DNA from: Chrysomallon squamiferum
Lineage: Eukaryota > Mollusca > Gastropoda > Neomphalida > Peltospiridae
Assembly (NCBI GenBank): GCA_012295275.1
Contig: CM022668.1
Span: 14,732,440 to 14,796,439, forward strand
Reading direction: 5' to 3'
DNA: 64,000 bases
Shown: piece by piece, positions 13,046-27,606 of the stretch
Numbering within the stretch: the stretch's first letter is position 1
Layout: each line of letters starts with the position of its first letter
The notes under the pieces: generated by a model
What the model saw: only the letters and a program-made list of their open reading frames with translations
Told to the model about the DNA's origin: nothing
Databases searched by the model: none
Translations under genes and position numbers: made by a program

Positions 13046-13470
13046 TTTTTTTGATTCTACATGGTGATTCTACATGGACTAATATCAAATTATTCAGCTT
13101 CTCATCTTTCAGAGTGGATCACAGTTAATTATTGATACGTTTAAGAGCAGAAAATGGCCTCTCTCCACAACTGTTTGTATCAAGAAGTGACACGTAAATA
13201 CGTAAACAAATGTAAATGTTTGGAAAAGTTTCTTGCGTTTCATTCTTGACAGCTTTAACCAGCAGAAGAATTAAGAATGGTAGGTGACTCTCAAAGTTTC
13301 GATTCATTCGTGATAAAACATCAAAGTTTCATATAAACTGACTCATAATTTATTTTTAATCCATAGCGTCTGTCGTATCAAGGAGGATTCCGATAAATTA
13401 ATTTCAGTGAAGCGCATCAAGCATTTGACGTCTACATAGTATTAACATTCAACATTTTAAGCAAAATAGA
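13046..13470 (-). mobile_element. hAT transposase C-terminal fragment
   Basis: The minus-strand frame 13125-13307 contains NIYICLRIYVSLLDTN, then CGERPFSALKRINN, the hAT dimerisation region, with Pro replacing Ser of ERSFSA. The flanks match the same repeat family (ATTTGACGTCTACATAGTAT). Too short and degenerate to be active. Confidence 0.8.
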
Positions 13471-13915
13471 CAAGAAAATGAAAGAATGAATAAACAAATA
13501 AATATGTAATTAGTTTGTTAATTTCTATTTGCTGTTTTATGATAGCACGGACAAAATATTTTATTTTATATCAACTTCAGATGCAGGAGATACACATCCA
13601 CATATAGATTGATACAAACTACATACAGTACAATTTGGATTAAATATATGCAAACAAACGCCCTTTTTTCAAAAATCAATCATTATTTTAATTAAATAGA
13701 AACGAACTTTCTCAGCTTCAAAAATACATCAATTATTCAACTACTATTTCTACTCTCTCTACAACTATTATTGCTGCTCTCTATACAATTGTAATTACTA
13801 CTGTCTCTACAAGTACTATTACTACTATCTCTCTCTAAAAATATTATTACTAGTCTATGCAACTACTATCACTACTTTCTACAGTTTCTATTAGTACTGT
13901 CTGTAACTACTATTA
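13470..13915. repeat. Repeat-derived spacer with AIG1-associated CTACAA repeats
   Basis: About 13540-13735 matches 15400-15590. About 13735-13920 is the CTCTACAACTACTATTACTA-type tandem repeat that adjoins AIG1 copies. No gene seen. Confidence 0.7.
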
Positions 13916-14604
13916 CTACTCACCTTTATTCTCCATTTCTTTCTTTTCTTTTTCTTTCTTTTTCAATAATTTTTTTTCACGTTTCCGTTCTTCTTTTTCT
14001 GCTGCTTCTATTTGATAATATTCACCGCCATGTTCTCGCACATTGGATTTGATCATGTCGATCAGCTGCTCAACCATTTCTTTTTTCGTTTCCTCGTCTC
14101 TTTCGCGATTGTTAAATCCGACATACCTTCCTCCACATCTGTTGATTAATTCTTTTAGGTTTTCTGGTGCCTCATCTACAAATTCTTCAAGATCTATATC
14201 GTCCTCTTCAAGATCGTCAATTCTGGTGAACAGGAGACACATGTAATCAAACATTCTTTCTCCAAATACTTGCTCGTAGTATTGGATTGTTTTTTCATCT
14301 TCTGATATGAAACTCTTTGTCTGCAGAATCATGATGAAAGCATGTGGCCCTGGAGCACTCATCGTGATACTCTGCATGATTTCGTTCGTAATCTCTTCTT
14401 GTGAACGACCGGTGTCGAATGCTCTTGGTGTGTCAACGATGAGAATGTCCTGACCAAATCGAGTTGTTCGTTCTGCCTTGCAGGTTCTAGCACCAGCTTT
14501 AGTCTGAAAACGTTTCTCTCCAAGGATGGTGTTAGCGGACGCACTTTTTCCTGAAGCAGCCTTCCCAATCATGACAATGCGCAGTTCACTTTCACTGTCA
14601 AAAC
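13916..14604 (-). CDS. AIG1-type GTPase domain exon, copy A (altered switch regions)
   Basis: The exon runs from an acceptor at 14604 (GTTTCAG) and encodes an AIG1 G domain: P-loop GKAASGKS, DTPRAFDT at G3, FTRIDDLEE at G4, and the family segment APGPHAF. Compared with the gene at 3.9 kb, four residues covering the G2 SVT segment are missing, and G3 has Arg for Gly. It stops after a short basic coiled coil with TAG at 13916-13918, only a few codons beyond a strong donor GTGAGT (exon end 13924), so it may splice onward instead. The first Met lies inside the domain, after the first beta strand, so translation must begin in an upstream exon that I could not find. The frame is open over 220 codons. 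Confidence 0.8.
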
Positions 14605-15684
14605 CTGAAACAAATTAAATACACTCTGTGTAGAAACGAAGTCATCATTTTGATATTTTCACTGTTGTTAATATTATTACTATCATCATCATTGTGATAT
14701 GTCTACCTAAGTATCCGCCTGTCTCTCTGTGTATATTTTAAAAATATATCCAGTTTGAAATGATTGTATGGGTCAACGTTTTTTATATAATGAAGATGAG
14801 ATCCCAGAGTAATTATTGTTTAAAACTAAAGAAATATATTAGTAAATTGTTAAATCTGTCATTTGAGATTTCATTATGCAATAAGTTTCTAAACTATAAA
14901 AGAAGAAAAGAAACTTCACTAAAAAAGAATGGGAGGTGACTCTCACAGTTTCGGCTCATTCGTGATAAAACATCAAAGTTTCATATAAATTGACTCATAA
15001 TTTATTTTTTATATAGTTTATTACATCCATAGAGTCTTTCGTATCAAGGAGGATTCCAATAAATTAATATCAGTGAAGCGCATCAAGCATTTAACGTCGT
15101 TTACATAGTATTAACATTGAACATTTAAAACAAAATAAACAAATAAATATGTAAGTGAAAAACTACATGGCTCCCTGCCCTTAGTCGACCCTAGGCTTTA
15201 ACCAAGTCAGCTTTAGGGATAATGTCGCTCTTAACATAGCTTTCACCGGAAAAAAAAATATATCTATTTCTCCGAAAATAGCAATTTACTATTGATTTAG
15301 TTTCCTGTGGGTTAACTGGTTTATTAACTATCACGTTTTACATCTCGACGTGACGGACTAGTTTTGTACGTAATCTAATTAGTCTGTTAATTTCTGTTTG
15401 CTGTTTTATGATAGAGAGAACGAATTGCTTTATGATATATCAAGTTAACATGCAGGAGATACAAACACATACAGTATACATCAAATACAACATAGATTAA
15501 ATATACGCAAATAAACGCCCTTTTTTCGAAAATCAATCAGTATTCTAATTAAATAGAAACGAACTTTCCCAGCTTGAAAAATACATCAATAATTCAACTC
15601 TCTACAACTACTATTGCTACTTTCTCTACAACTACTATTACTGCTTTCTACAATTCCTATTATTACTGTCTGTAACTACTATAA
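14605..15684. repeat. Duplicated AIG1 flank with hAT fragment
   Basis: 14605-14930 matches 16383-16720 and 18734-19030 (the upstream flank of each AIG1 copy). 14930-15130 is a fragment of the hAT repeat. 15150-15250 resembles 24790-24890 (CATGGCTCCCTGCCCT and following). 15595-15690 is the CTACAACTACTATT repeat. No other gene seen. Confidence 0.7.
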
Positions 15685-16382
15685 CTACTCACCTTTTTTC
15701 TCCTTTTTTCCCAGTACTTTTTTCTTTTCTTTTCCTTGTTTCTTTATTCCTACTTTCCATTTCCGTTCTTCTTTTTCTGCTGCTTCTGTTTGATAATATT
15801 CACCGCCATGTTTTCGCACACTGGATTTGATCATGTCGATCAGCTGGTGAGCCATTTCTTCTTTCTTTTCCTCGTCTTTTTCGCGATTGTTAAATCCAAC
15901 ATATCTTCCTCCACATCTGTTGATTAATTCTTTTAGGCTTTCTGGTGCCTCATTTAGAAATTCTTCAAGATCTGATTCGTCCTCTTCAAGATCGTCAATT
16001 CTGGTGAACAGGAGACACATGTAATCAAACAGTTTTTCTCCAAATACTTGCTCGTAGTATTGGATTGTTTTTTCATCTTCTGGTGTGAAACCCTTTGCCT
16101 GCAGAACCATGATGAAAGCATGTGGTCCTGGAGCACTCATCCTGATACTCTGCATGATTTCGTCCGTACTCTCTCCTTGTGAACGACCGGTGTCGAATGC
16201 TCTTGGTGTATCAACGATCAGAATGTCCTGACCAAATCGAGTTGTTCGTTCTGCCTTGCAGGTTCTAGCACCAGGTTTAGTCTGAAAACGTTTCTCTCCT
16301 AGGATGGTATTAGCGGACGCACTTTTTCCTGAAGCAGCCATCCCAATCATGACAATGCGCAGTTGACTTTCACTGTCAGAAT
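15685..16382 (-). CDS. AIG1-type GTPase domain exon, copy B (altered switch regions)
   Basis: Acceptor at 16382, with the exon beginning ATTCTGACAGTGAAAGTG. P-loop GMAASGKS, G3 DTPRAFDT, G4 FTRIDDLEE. It lacks the G2 SVT segment, like copies A and C. The C-terminal tail is Lys-rich, shorter than and different from the long coiled coil of the 3.9-kb gene, and ends by TAG at 15685-15687 just past a donor-like GTGAGT (exon end 15693). No upstream start exon was recognised. It shares its block with copy C, 2351 bp away, showing tandem duplication. Whether it is expressed is unknown. Confidence 0.8.
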
Positions 16383-17909
16383 CTGAAACAAATTAAAAAC
16401 ACTCTGTGTAGAAACGAAGTCATTATTTTGATATTTTCACTGTTGTTAATATTATTACTATTATCATCATTCTGCTCTGTCTACCAAAGTATCCGCCTGT
16501 CTCTCTGTGTATATTTTAAAATATATCCTGTTTGTAATGATTGTCGACAGAAAGCAATTTGTATGGGTCAACGTTTTTTATATAATGAAGATGAGATCCC
16601 AGAGTAATTATTGTTTAAAACTAAAGAAATATAATAGTAAATTATTAAATCTGTCATTTGAGATTTCATTATCCAATAAGTTTCTAAACTATAAAAGAAG
16701 AAAAGAAACTTCACTAAAAACCTTTAAATTTGATTAACATTGCGAAATTTGATTATTTTAAAATATCTTTTATTGATTTCTTTCTCTATTTATTTATTTA
16801 TTAAAATTTAATAATATTTATAACGTCTTACATGAAGCAACCTTAATAAGATTTTTCAGTGCATTATTAGTTTGTTTTAGCCGTTTGCAGCAGACAGAAA
16901 CACATACGAACACTCACGCGCACACTCAGATTCATAGAAACCATTGAGAGTATAAATAAAACACAACACAGTTTAAATATATAGGAACAAATTTCCTTTC
17001 TTTCACAAATTAGCATTTTAGTTATATACAAATGAACTTTCTCAGTTTGAAAAATACGTAAGTAATTCAGTTATAAACTGAAACGGGTGTAATTCTGAGT
17101 ATATATTGTATATTTTGAAAGAGAAAATAGTTACATGCTGTTCCATGATTTCTGTTTGAGAAACTAAATATTTAATACTGATGTATTAAACATATAAATA
17201 CAAAAATAAAAATAAAACAAGTATAAAAAATATAATAGTGAAAATAAATAAATAAATAAAGAAAGAAAGAACAAAAATAATTAAAAAGTAATAATAAAAA
17301 TAAATATATACAATAAAAAAATAATAAAATAGAATGGAAAGAAAAAAAAAAAAAAAAAAAACAACAACAAAAATAACTAAAACTGTCGGCATGCCAAGCT
17401 AGTGAAAAATATAAGAACAAACTCGTGTTTATGTTTGACTGTTACATGAGACCTGACTGATGATACAGCGTGTGTAAGTGAAGTAAATATTTTGTTTAAC
17501 TCTTTATAAATTCAGTGACATTAGATTACCTGCCCTCTTGCAAATATCTCTTTCTCTAATATACTATTCTGTAAATACAGCTTACTAAATTTCTTTTGTT
17601 TATTAATTAATTCACTGATTTATTTATTTGTTTCAATTTAATTAAATTTAAAACGTCTTACCCGAACCCATGTTTTATCTTTTCCCCAAGTTAAACTCTT
17701 TTTTTTTTTTTTCTAAAATAGATGAGTAATTCAGTTACAGATTGAAACGAATGCTATTCTGAATATATATTTTGAAAGACAAAATAGTTACATGCTGTTG
17801 CATGATTTTTATTTGAGAGACCTATTATTTAATACTGGTAAAACATATAAATGCAAAGAAAAAGAAAAACAAAAAGGAAAAATAAAAACCAAACAATTAA
17901 ATTATAATA

Positions 17910-17952
<43 letters not shown>

Positions 17953-18035
17953 CTTTTTTCGATTTCAGATATTTTTGTTTATGTAATAATACTACTTTCT
18001 ACACTTCCTATTATTACTATCTGTAACTACTATAA
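16383..18035. repeat. Duplicated spacer block between AIG1 copies B and C
   Basis: 16740-17640 matches 19050-19990 (TTTAGTTATATACAAATGAA, an AAAT tract at 17200-17370, then ACTCGTGTTTATGTTTGACT and GATACAGCGTGTGTAAGTGA). An AAAT run lies at 17910-17952 and the AIG1-associated CTAC repeat at 17985-18040. No gene seen. Confidence 0.75.
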
Positions 18036-18733
18036 CTACTCACCTTTTTTCTCCTTTTTTCCCAGTACTTTTTTCTTTTCTTTTCCTTGTTTTTGTATTC
18101 CTACTTTCCGTTTCCGTTCTTCTTTTTCTTGTGCTTCTATTTGATAATATTCACCGCCATGTTTTCGCACATTGGATTTGATCATGTCGATCAGCTGGTG
18201 AGCCATTTCTTCTTTCGTTTCCTCGTCTCTTTCGCGATTGTTAAATCCAACATATCTTCCTCCACATCTGTTGATTAATTCTTTTAGGCTTTCTGGTGCC
18301 TCATTTAGAAATTCTTCAAAATCTGTTTCGTCCTCTTCAAGATCGTCAATTCTGGTGAACAGAAGGAACATGTAATCAAACAGTTTTTCTCCAAATACTT
18401 GCTCGTAGTATTGGATTGTTTTTTCATCTTCTGGTGTGAAACTCTTTGTCTGCAGAGCCATGATGAAAGCATGTGGTCCTGGATCACTCATCCTGATACT
18501 CTGCATGATTTCGTCCGTACTCTCTCCTTGTGAACGACCGGTGTCGAATGCTCTTGGTGTATCAACGATCAGAATGTCCTGACCAAATCGAGTTGTTCGT
18601 TCTGCCTTGCAGGTTCTAGCACCAGGTTTAGTCTGACAACGTTTCTCTCCAAGGATGGTATTAGCGGACGCACTTTTTCCTGAAGCAGCCATCCCAATCA
18701 TAACAATGCGCAGTTCACTTTCACTGTCAGAAT
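18036..18733 (-). CDS. AIG1-type GTPase domain exon, copy C (altered switch regions)
   Basis: Acceptor at 18733. P-loop GMAASGKS, G3 DTPRAFDT, G4 FTRIDDLEE, Lys-rich tail. Very close to copy B over exon and flanks; the family segment has SDPGPHAF for SAPGPHAF. Again the G2 SVT segment is missing and Arg replaces Gly in G3. The frame closes with TAG at 18036-18038, after a donor-like GTGAGT (exon end 18044). No upstream start exon found. Three separate open copies with the same switch changes suggest the changes arose in their common ancestor before duplication. Confidence 0.8.
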
Positions 18734-21420
18734 CTGAAACAAATTAAAAACACTCTGTGTAGAAACGAAGTCATTATTTTGATATTTTCACTGTTGTTAA
18801 TATTATTACTATTATCATCATTGTGCTCTGTCTATCTATCGGCCTGACTGTATGTGTATAATCTTTAAATATATCCAGTTTGTAATGATTGTCCGAGAAA
18901 GCGATTTGTATGGATCCACCTCTTTTATATAATGATGATGAGATCCCAGAGTAATTATTGTTTATAACTAAAGAAATATAATATTAAATCTTTAATTCTG
19001 TCATTCGAGATTTCATTATGCAATACATTTCAAAACTACAAAACACGAGATTTTGATCATGTTAAAATATATTTTATTGACTTTTTGTATTGATTTCTTT
19101 CTCTATTTATTTATTTATTAAACTTTAATAATATTTATAAGGTCTTACATGAAACAACGTCAATAAAATCCCAAAACTGAAGTAGGTTAGGATTTTTCAG
19201 CGCATTATTAGTTTCTGATAGCCGTTTACAGACAGAAACACATACGAACACCCACGCGCGCACACAGATTTATAGAAAGTATAGAGACTATAAATAAAAC
19301 ACAACACAGTTTAAATATATAGGAACAAATTTCCTTTCTTACAAAAATCAGCATTTTAGTTACATACAAATGAACTTTCTCAGTTTGAAAAATACATCAG
19401 TAATTCAGTTATAAACTGAAACGGGTGTAATTCTGTGTATATATTGTATATTTTGAAAGAGAAATTAGTTACATGCTGTTCCATGATTTCTGTTAGAGAA
19501 ACTAAATATTTAATACTGATGTATTAAACTGTTAAACATATAAATACAAAAATAAAAATAAAACAAGTATAAAAAATATAATAGTGAAAATAAATAAAGA
19601 AATAAATAAATAAATAAAGAACAAAAATAATTAAAAAGTAATTAGTAAAAATAAATATATACATTAAAAAATGATAAAATAAAATGAAATGATATAAAAT
19701 AAAATAAAATAAGTAAAACAGTCGGCATGCTAAGGTAATGAAAAATACAAGAACAAACTCGTGTTTATGTTTGACTGTCACATGAAACCTGACTGACAAT
19801 ACAGTGTGTGTAAGTGAAGTAAATATTTTGTTTAGTTCTTTATAAATTCAGTGACATTTGATTACCTGCACTCTTGCAAATATCTGTTTCTTTAATATAT
19901 TATTCTATAAATAGAGATTACTAATTATTTTTTTTTTATTAGTTAATTCACTGATTAATTTATTTTTTCAATTTAATTAAATTCAAAACGCCATGTTTTG
20001 TATTTTCCCCAAGTTAATAAAATCCCCAAACTGAATTCAGTTCGGACAGTTCACCACAGAATTGATTTTTAATAACCGATTGACGACAAATACAGAAGTG
20101 TACTCGTTGTTGCTTTATATAAGGGTTGACAAAACAGCTCTGTTCCCGAGAAAAACGTATTTACACTAAATAGGTAGTTATGAGCCACCCACTTTGCTTT
20201 ATCGGTTAACAGTTTTATGAACTACCTGATCATCTATAATGTTTAAAGAAAATAACAACAAGCAAACAGAGTGTGACATAACAGATATAAATACTTTGAA
20301 TTTTAAACTAAGGTGATGATGTAATAAACATGTTATTTTATCATAGCAGTATTAGATCTGTATATTTCTTCAAACATACATACATACAGACAAACGTATA
20401 GAAACTACACAGAGTATAAAATAGAGCACATTTAACATGGACTTTTTATTATGGTTGAACGCCGCCCTCTGTTTTAGAAATACATGAGTAATTTAGTAAC
20501 TTGGATACTGAAACGTGTTTTGTTCTGAAGAATAAGTTTGAAGTACAAGATTGTTAGATATTACTGGATATGTTTGTATTTCAACAAATATATTACTTGA
20601 AATTGTTGTATTAAATTTTTAAACATACCAATACACATACACACTCAGACTCACATACAAAATAATAAATAAAAAAATAAATAAAAGCACAAAAACAGAT
20701 TTAATTGAAATAGTAATGAGGCTACTCTCTTGAAGATTAGGTCAAAACATTATCAAACGTCATTGTCAATAGAAAAGTTTTTCACTTCAGGCTACAAAAA
20801 CAAACTCGTCATTGCTTTTTGTTACATGAGCGATGACTCAAAATACAGCGTGCATAAGTGAAGTTAAGACACTGATTAGTTCTTTATAAACCTCTCTTAT
20901 ATGTGACATTTTATACGTGTCAACATGTAAAGATCTGATATATTATTTTGTGAATATACTTTACTTATTGTTGCTTTATAACAGGTTAAGCAAAAAGTCC
21001 ATTAATTTATAATGAAAACACATTCTAGAGTAATTTTATTTTATAACAAAAGCGAAATAAAAGTTAAGAGATCATTTTTGTCATTCAAGTGTTGTGAAGT
21101 ATTTCATTATGAGAAACCTTACAGAAACGAAGGAGAAGAAAGGTAGCTCATCTAGTAACTTTTTCTACTTCAAGTATTTTTATGTTATGTAAAAAAGTTC
21201 ATTAATCAATTAATTTGTTTATTTCTTATTTAATTAAATTTAAAGGGTCTTTTGGAATCAGTATATTATCTTTTTCCCAGCGTAAAAAAAAAAGCACAAA
21301 AGGAATTCCAATTCAGAACAAAGTGACTTTATCATGTCTTCTTGACGACAAATACAACACTAATCCTTTGTTGTTTAGTATATTGGAAGGCAAGTTGCTT
21401 CTATTCATGAAGTCACAGTA
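18734..21420. repeat. Interspersed repeat sequence downstream of the AIG1 copies
   Basis: 18734-19990 repeats the block at 16383-17640. 20040-20300, 20350-20900 and 20900-21420 contain further copies of the same family (CTCGTTGTTGCTTTATATAA at 20105, ACAGCGTGCATAAGTGAAG at 20845). The frame at 21215-21421 has no recognisable domain. No gene supported. Confidence 0.65.
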
Positions 21421-21475
21421 GTTGTCCGAAACAACGTGTTAGTACTAAGAATATACCAAAGAAGAGGTTTTGTGT

Positions 21476-21619
21476 GTGTTTGTTTGTAGTGTTAGTGTGT
21501 GTGTGTGTGTCTTTCTTTGTGTGTAATGTTAGTATGTGTGTTTGTGTGTCTGTTTGTAATGTTAGTGTGCGTGTGTGTGTGTGTGTGAGTGTTTATGTGT
21601 GTGTGTTTGTGTGTGTGTG

Positions 21620-21664
<45 letters not shown>
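21476..21664. repeat. (TG)n microsatellite
   Basis: An imperfect then perfect TG run of about 190 bp. Frames encode Cys/Val or His/Thr runs only. Confidence 0.95.
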
Positions 21665-21666
<2 letters not shown>

Positions 21667-21675
21667 GTCCGCGCT

Positions 21676-22790
<1,115 letters not shown>

Positions 22791-22869
22791 CTGCTTTCGT
22801 ACAATGCATAACAATAATATCACAAATGAAGTAATTAATAGAGTAACAGAGAAAACAATATCATCTTAT

Positions 22870-23360
22870 CAGACAACCTTTAATTAGAATGAAGCAAAGC
22901 AATAGTACAAATACCAGTACTGCACTGTAAAATCAAACATATATATGCCTAAATCTAGGTACATGAAGTGCTTTCTACTTTATATTTCAGTAAGCTGATT
23001 CAAAATATTGTTAAAATTTCCGAGGTACGAACGATTCTACAGTCATTAGTGCAAAATGACTAAGCTTTTCATCTTTCAGAGTGGAGCACAGGTAATTCTT
23101 AATACGTTTAAGTGTAGGAAAAGACTTCTCTACAGAAGTATCGAGAAGTGACAAGTAAATATGTAAGCTAATGTACATGATTGAAAAAGATTCCTGCATA
23201 TGATTTCTAATAGTCTTGACCATTAGAAAAATTCAGATTAGTGGTGAACCCGCTCGTTCAATCCCGACTGTTCGTCAACATGTCGCATACATTGGCCCAT
23301 GATTTCTTTTTTGCACCGATTAACGCCCCCCCCCAGCGTCTCTCATATCAAAGAGGGTTA
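22870..23360 (-). mobile_element. hAT transposase C-terminal fragment
   Basis: Minus-strand frame 23011-23223 contains MYISLHIYLSLLDT, then VEKSFPTLKRIKNYLCSTLK and DEKLSHFALMTVES, the hAT dimerisation domain with the usual GERSFS changed to EKSFP. No zinc finger or catalytic part nearby. Inactive remnant. Confidence 0.85.
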
Positions 23361-24653
23361 TATTGAGTAAACCTTAGATCTGTATGTTTCTTCAACGATG
23401 CAGCAAGCAAAAACACATACGACCACAGATTCATAGAAACCATAAATAAAACACAACATGGTTTAAATATTTAGAAACAAACACTCTTTCTTTCAAAAAT
23501 CTGTATTTTTGTCAGATAGAAAAGAACTTTCTATGTTTGAAGAATACATCACTAATTCAGTTACACAGAAATGAAAGCTCTTTTTTTTTCTAAATTAGAT
23601 TCGTAATTTAGTTACAAATTAAAACCGATGTAATTCTGAATATATATTTTGAAATACAAAATAGTTACATGCTGTTGCATGATTTTTGTTTGCAGTATAT
23701 ATAGTAGATAATAAATAAAGAACGAAAGAAAAAATAAAAATAAAAAAATTTGCAAATAAAAAATAGTAAAATAAAAAACTAAATAGAAAAGTAACTAAAA
23801 CCACCATGAAGCCAAGCTGCTGAAAATGACAAGAACAAACTCGTGTTTATGTCTCTTGAGACCTGACTGATGATACAGCGTGTGTAAGTGAAATCTTTAA
23901 ATCTTTATAAATGCAGTGACATTTGATAACGTGTCCACCTGTGAACACCTGTTTATCTAATAAATTATTCTATGAATATAGCCTGCAAAATTATTTCTTA
24001 TTAATTAATTAAGTTTAAAACGTCTTACCTGAAGCCATATTTTTTCTTTTTCCCAAATTAAAAAAATCGCAGAATTGAATTCAGTTCGGACTGTTCACTA
24101 CAGATTTAGTCTGTGGTAGCCGCTTGACGTCAAATGCAGCACAGTACTCGTTGTTGTCTTATATAAGTGATCAGAGAACAGCTCTGTTCCTGAGGAAAAC
24201 GTATTTCCCCGAAAACAGTTATTTTCCTTTACTGGCTTTATTTACTGTGTAATGTCTAAAAATAAGACTGAGCAGAGCGTGACGTGAAATGTAGTAATAC
24301 TTTGAATTCATGTGTACGTTGTAGGTTTTAAATTAAAATTAAAATAACGATGTAATGATGTTATCATATCAAACAGTTTATGTTATCATGCCAGTGTTTT
24401 CAAGCATACCACATGTAGTATAAAATACAATAATTTAATATGGAATTTTTGTAATAGCCGAACGCCCTTTGTTTCCAAAATACATGATTATTTAGTTACT
24501 GGGAAATTGAATCTTTTAATTGTGAACAATAACTTTGAAGTACAAGTTTAATTGTTTCTATCTGAGCAAATTTATTATTTAAAATTGCACTTTCAAACTG
24601 TTGAATATACGAATAAAGATAAAAAGATAGGTAGACAAAGAGATTCGTAGACT

Positions 24654-24785
<132 letters not shown>

Positions 24786-24849
24786 AAACAAGTTTGCATG
24801 GCTCCCTGCCCTGGGTCGGACCCTAGGCTTCGGTCTAGTTAGCAATAGG

Positions 24850-27600
24850 GATAATAAGGCGCTGTAGCATAGCTTTAATGCTGAAGGAAAATCTATTTGT
24901 TTTGCTATTTTATGATAACAGGGACCAAATGTCTTATGTTATTTGAACCTTTGAACTATAATTATGTTTCTTCGGCAATGCACACACCCACAAGACATAC
25001 GAGTACACAAGCACATACATTTATACAAAGCACAGAGCTTATAACTAAAACATACTACAATTCAAATATATAGAAACAAACACCCTTTCCTTCAAAAATC
25101 CATCAGTATTTTGGTTACATAGAAAGGAAAAGCCTCTGTTTGAAGAATAAATCAACTATTCAGTTACAGAGAAACGAATGCTTCCTTTTCCTAAAATAGA
25201 CTAGTACTTTAGTTACAAATGAAAATGTGTGTAATTCTGAATATTTGGAAGCACAAAATAACTGCATACTCCTGCATCTTTTTAATTTGCACAAATTTAC
25301 TAGAAAAAATATAATATAACGTGTCAAAATGTAAAGATCTGTTTATCTAATATATTATTCTCTGTCATGTCAATATAGATTACTTGTTGTTGCTTTTTAA
25401 AAGGTTTGGAAGATACTTCTTGTCCTGAGGAAAAATGTATTTCTACGAAATCTGATTTTCAGCGCTAGGAACGTTAAAAAGCCGTGGTTTACTACTTTAT
25501 ATCAGTACATCCCAAGTGTAAAATTGTAAAAATAATTATGAAGAAGTAGGCCCTAGTACTAATTCATTCATCAGTCTATCATAAAATCTGCATATACATA
25601 TAGAAAGTCCTTTATAGTGATAAGTCCTTTTATATATAATGAAAGGAGATAACAGAATAATTTTAATTTATAAAAAAAAAAAAAAAATTTCAAGTAATAA
25701 GTTTTGTCATTTAAGTGTTGTGAAATATTTAAGTATGAGATTTTATTATAGAATAACTTTAAATCCTAACAGAAACAAAGAGAAGAAAGGGAACTCCACT
25801 TGTGACTCTTTTATAGCAATTTCAAATATTTTTATATTATGTAAAATATTTTCATTAATTAATTAAATTTTCTAACATATCATTTACAATTTTATTAAAT
25901 TTGAAACGTCTTGTTGAATATATATTATCTTTTACACACCGTAATTAAATCTCAATTTTCTTCTTGATCTTTCTAAAATCTGATCCACAATCTTGTTAGT
26001 ATTCAATGTGCAGTGCACAGACGATTCTACATGGAGGTGACCATCAGGCAATCGGTCCATCTGTGATAGTGAGTCAACATTTCATATAAATTGAGACATA
26101 ATTAATTTTTTTATGTAGTATAACGGATCCTTAGGATGAAAATACTAAAACTATACTGTAAAGTTAAACATATGTATTCCTACTTAGTTATCTAAGTACT
26201 TAAAATTGTTTCTCTTCAATATTTCTTCAAACTTGTTAAGAACATTGTAAAAATTTAATTTACAGAGCACAAACGATTCTATGTGGAATTAATATGAAAT
26301 TACTCAGGTTTTCATCTTTCAGAGTGGATCACATTGAAGAACAGAAAAAAATCGTCTCTCCAGAAGAATTTGTGTCGACAAGTGACAACTGAATGCATAA
26401 ACAAATGTACATGTTTTGAAACGTTTTCTGTATCACTTTTGACAATTCTGACCAACTGAAAAACTAAGACTGGGTTTTGAACAAGACCCTTTCGGCCCAT
26501 CTTTGACTGCGTGTAAAACTTTTTATATAAACTGGTTTTAATCATTTATGTTTTATATAGCCTAACGTACCCTTAGTGTCTCTCTTTTAAAGATGATCCT
26601 GTAAATTAGTTTCAATGACGTGCATAGAGTGTTTGATGTGTACATAGTTTTAAAAATTAAGATTGAAATGAATAAAAAGGGTAACCTGGCTCACTGCTTT
26701 CGGTTAGTGATAATGCAGCGCTGGGAAGATAGCTTTGATCCTGAAGAAAATTATATTAATTGCTGATGGAAAACTCATTTCTCAGAAAATGGCAAATTAC
26801 GATCGACACGTAGTTCTCTATATCGTTTAACTGCTTTATTAACTATTAGTTTTGACTTCTCGGGTCGACTCATTTGTTCTGTACGTAATCTAATTAGTCT
26901 GTTAATTTCTATTTGAGGTTTTATGATAGCACGGACTACACGTTTAATGTTATATGAACCTCAGATCTATACGTTTCTTCAACCATGCTGCAGACGGAAA
27001 CACATACAACTACACACACACGCACAGACAGATTCATACAAATCGCATAGAGTATAAACAAAAGACAGCATAGCTTAAATATACAGAAATAAAGGCCCTT
27101 TCTTGCAAAAATCAAACAGTATTTTGATTACATAGAAACAAATTACATCTGTTTGAAAAATACATCAGTAATTCAGTTACAGAAAATATATATATAACAA
27201 ATAAATAAATAAGTAAATAAAAATTTTAAATAATTAAAAAATAAATAATAAAAATAAAAAGTATTGCCAAAAAATAAAAATAATAAAATAATATAAAATA
27301 AATAAAATAGAATAAAATAGAATAAAATAAAATAACTGAAACAATCTTCATGCAAATCTGCTGAAAATTACGTAAAAATATAATGAAATGTCATTATGAA
27401 CGTGAAGAAATTACCTCCAAGAAATAAAAGAACAAACTCGTCTTTGTATTTGACTGTTATGTGAGGTCTCAATGACAACACATCGTGTAAAAATAGAATT
27501 AACATATTGTTTAGTTCTTTACAAATGCATTTGATAACGTGTCCACCTGCAAACATCTGATATATCATTCTGGTATATCGCTTACTTATTGTTGCTTTAT
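24850..27600. repeat. Interspersed hAT-family repeats, no gene
   Basis: 26010-26680 is another hAT C-terminal fragment (degenerate; minus-strand frame 26312-26545). 24950-25420 and 26940-27600 carry other segments of the family (CTTCAACCATGC, AAAT tract 27190-27340). An A homopolymer sits near 25671-25687. No intact coding sequence. Confidence 0.65.
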
Positions 27601-27606
27601 AAAAGG

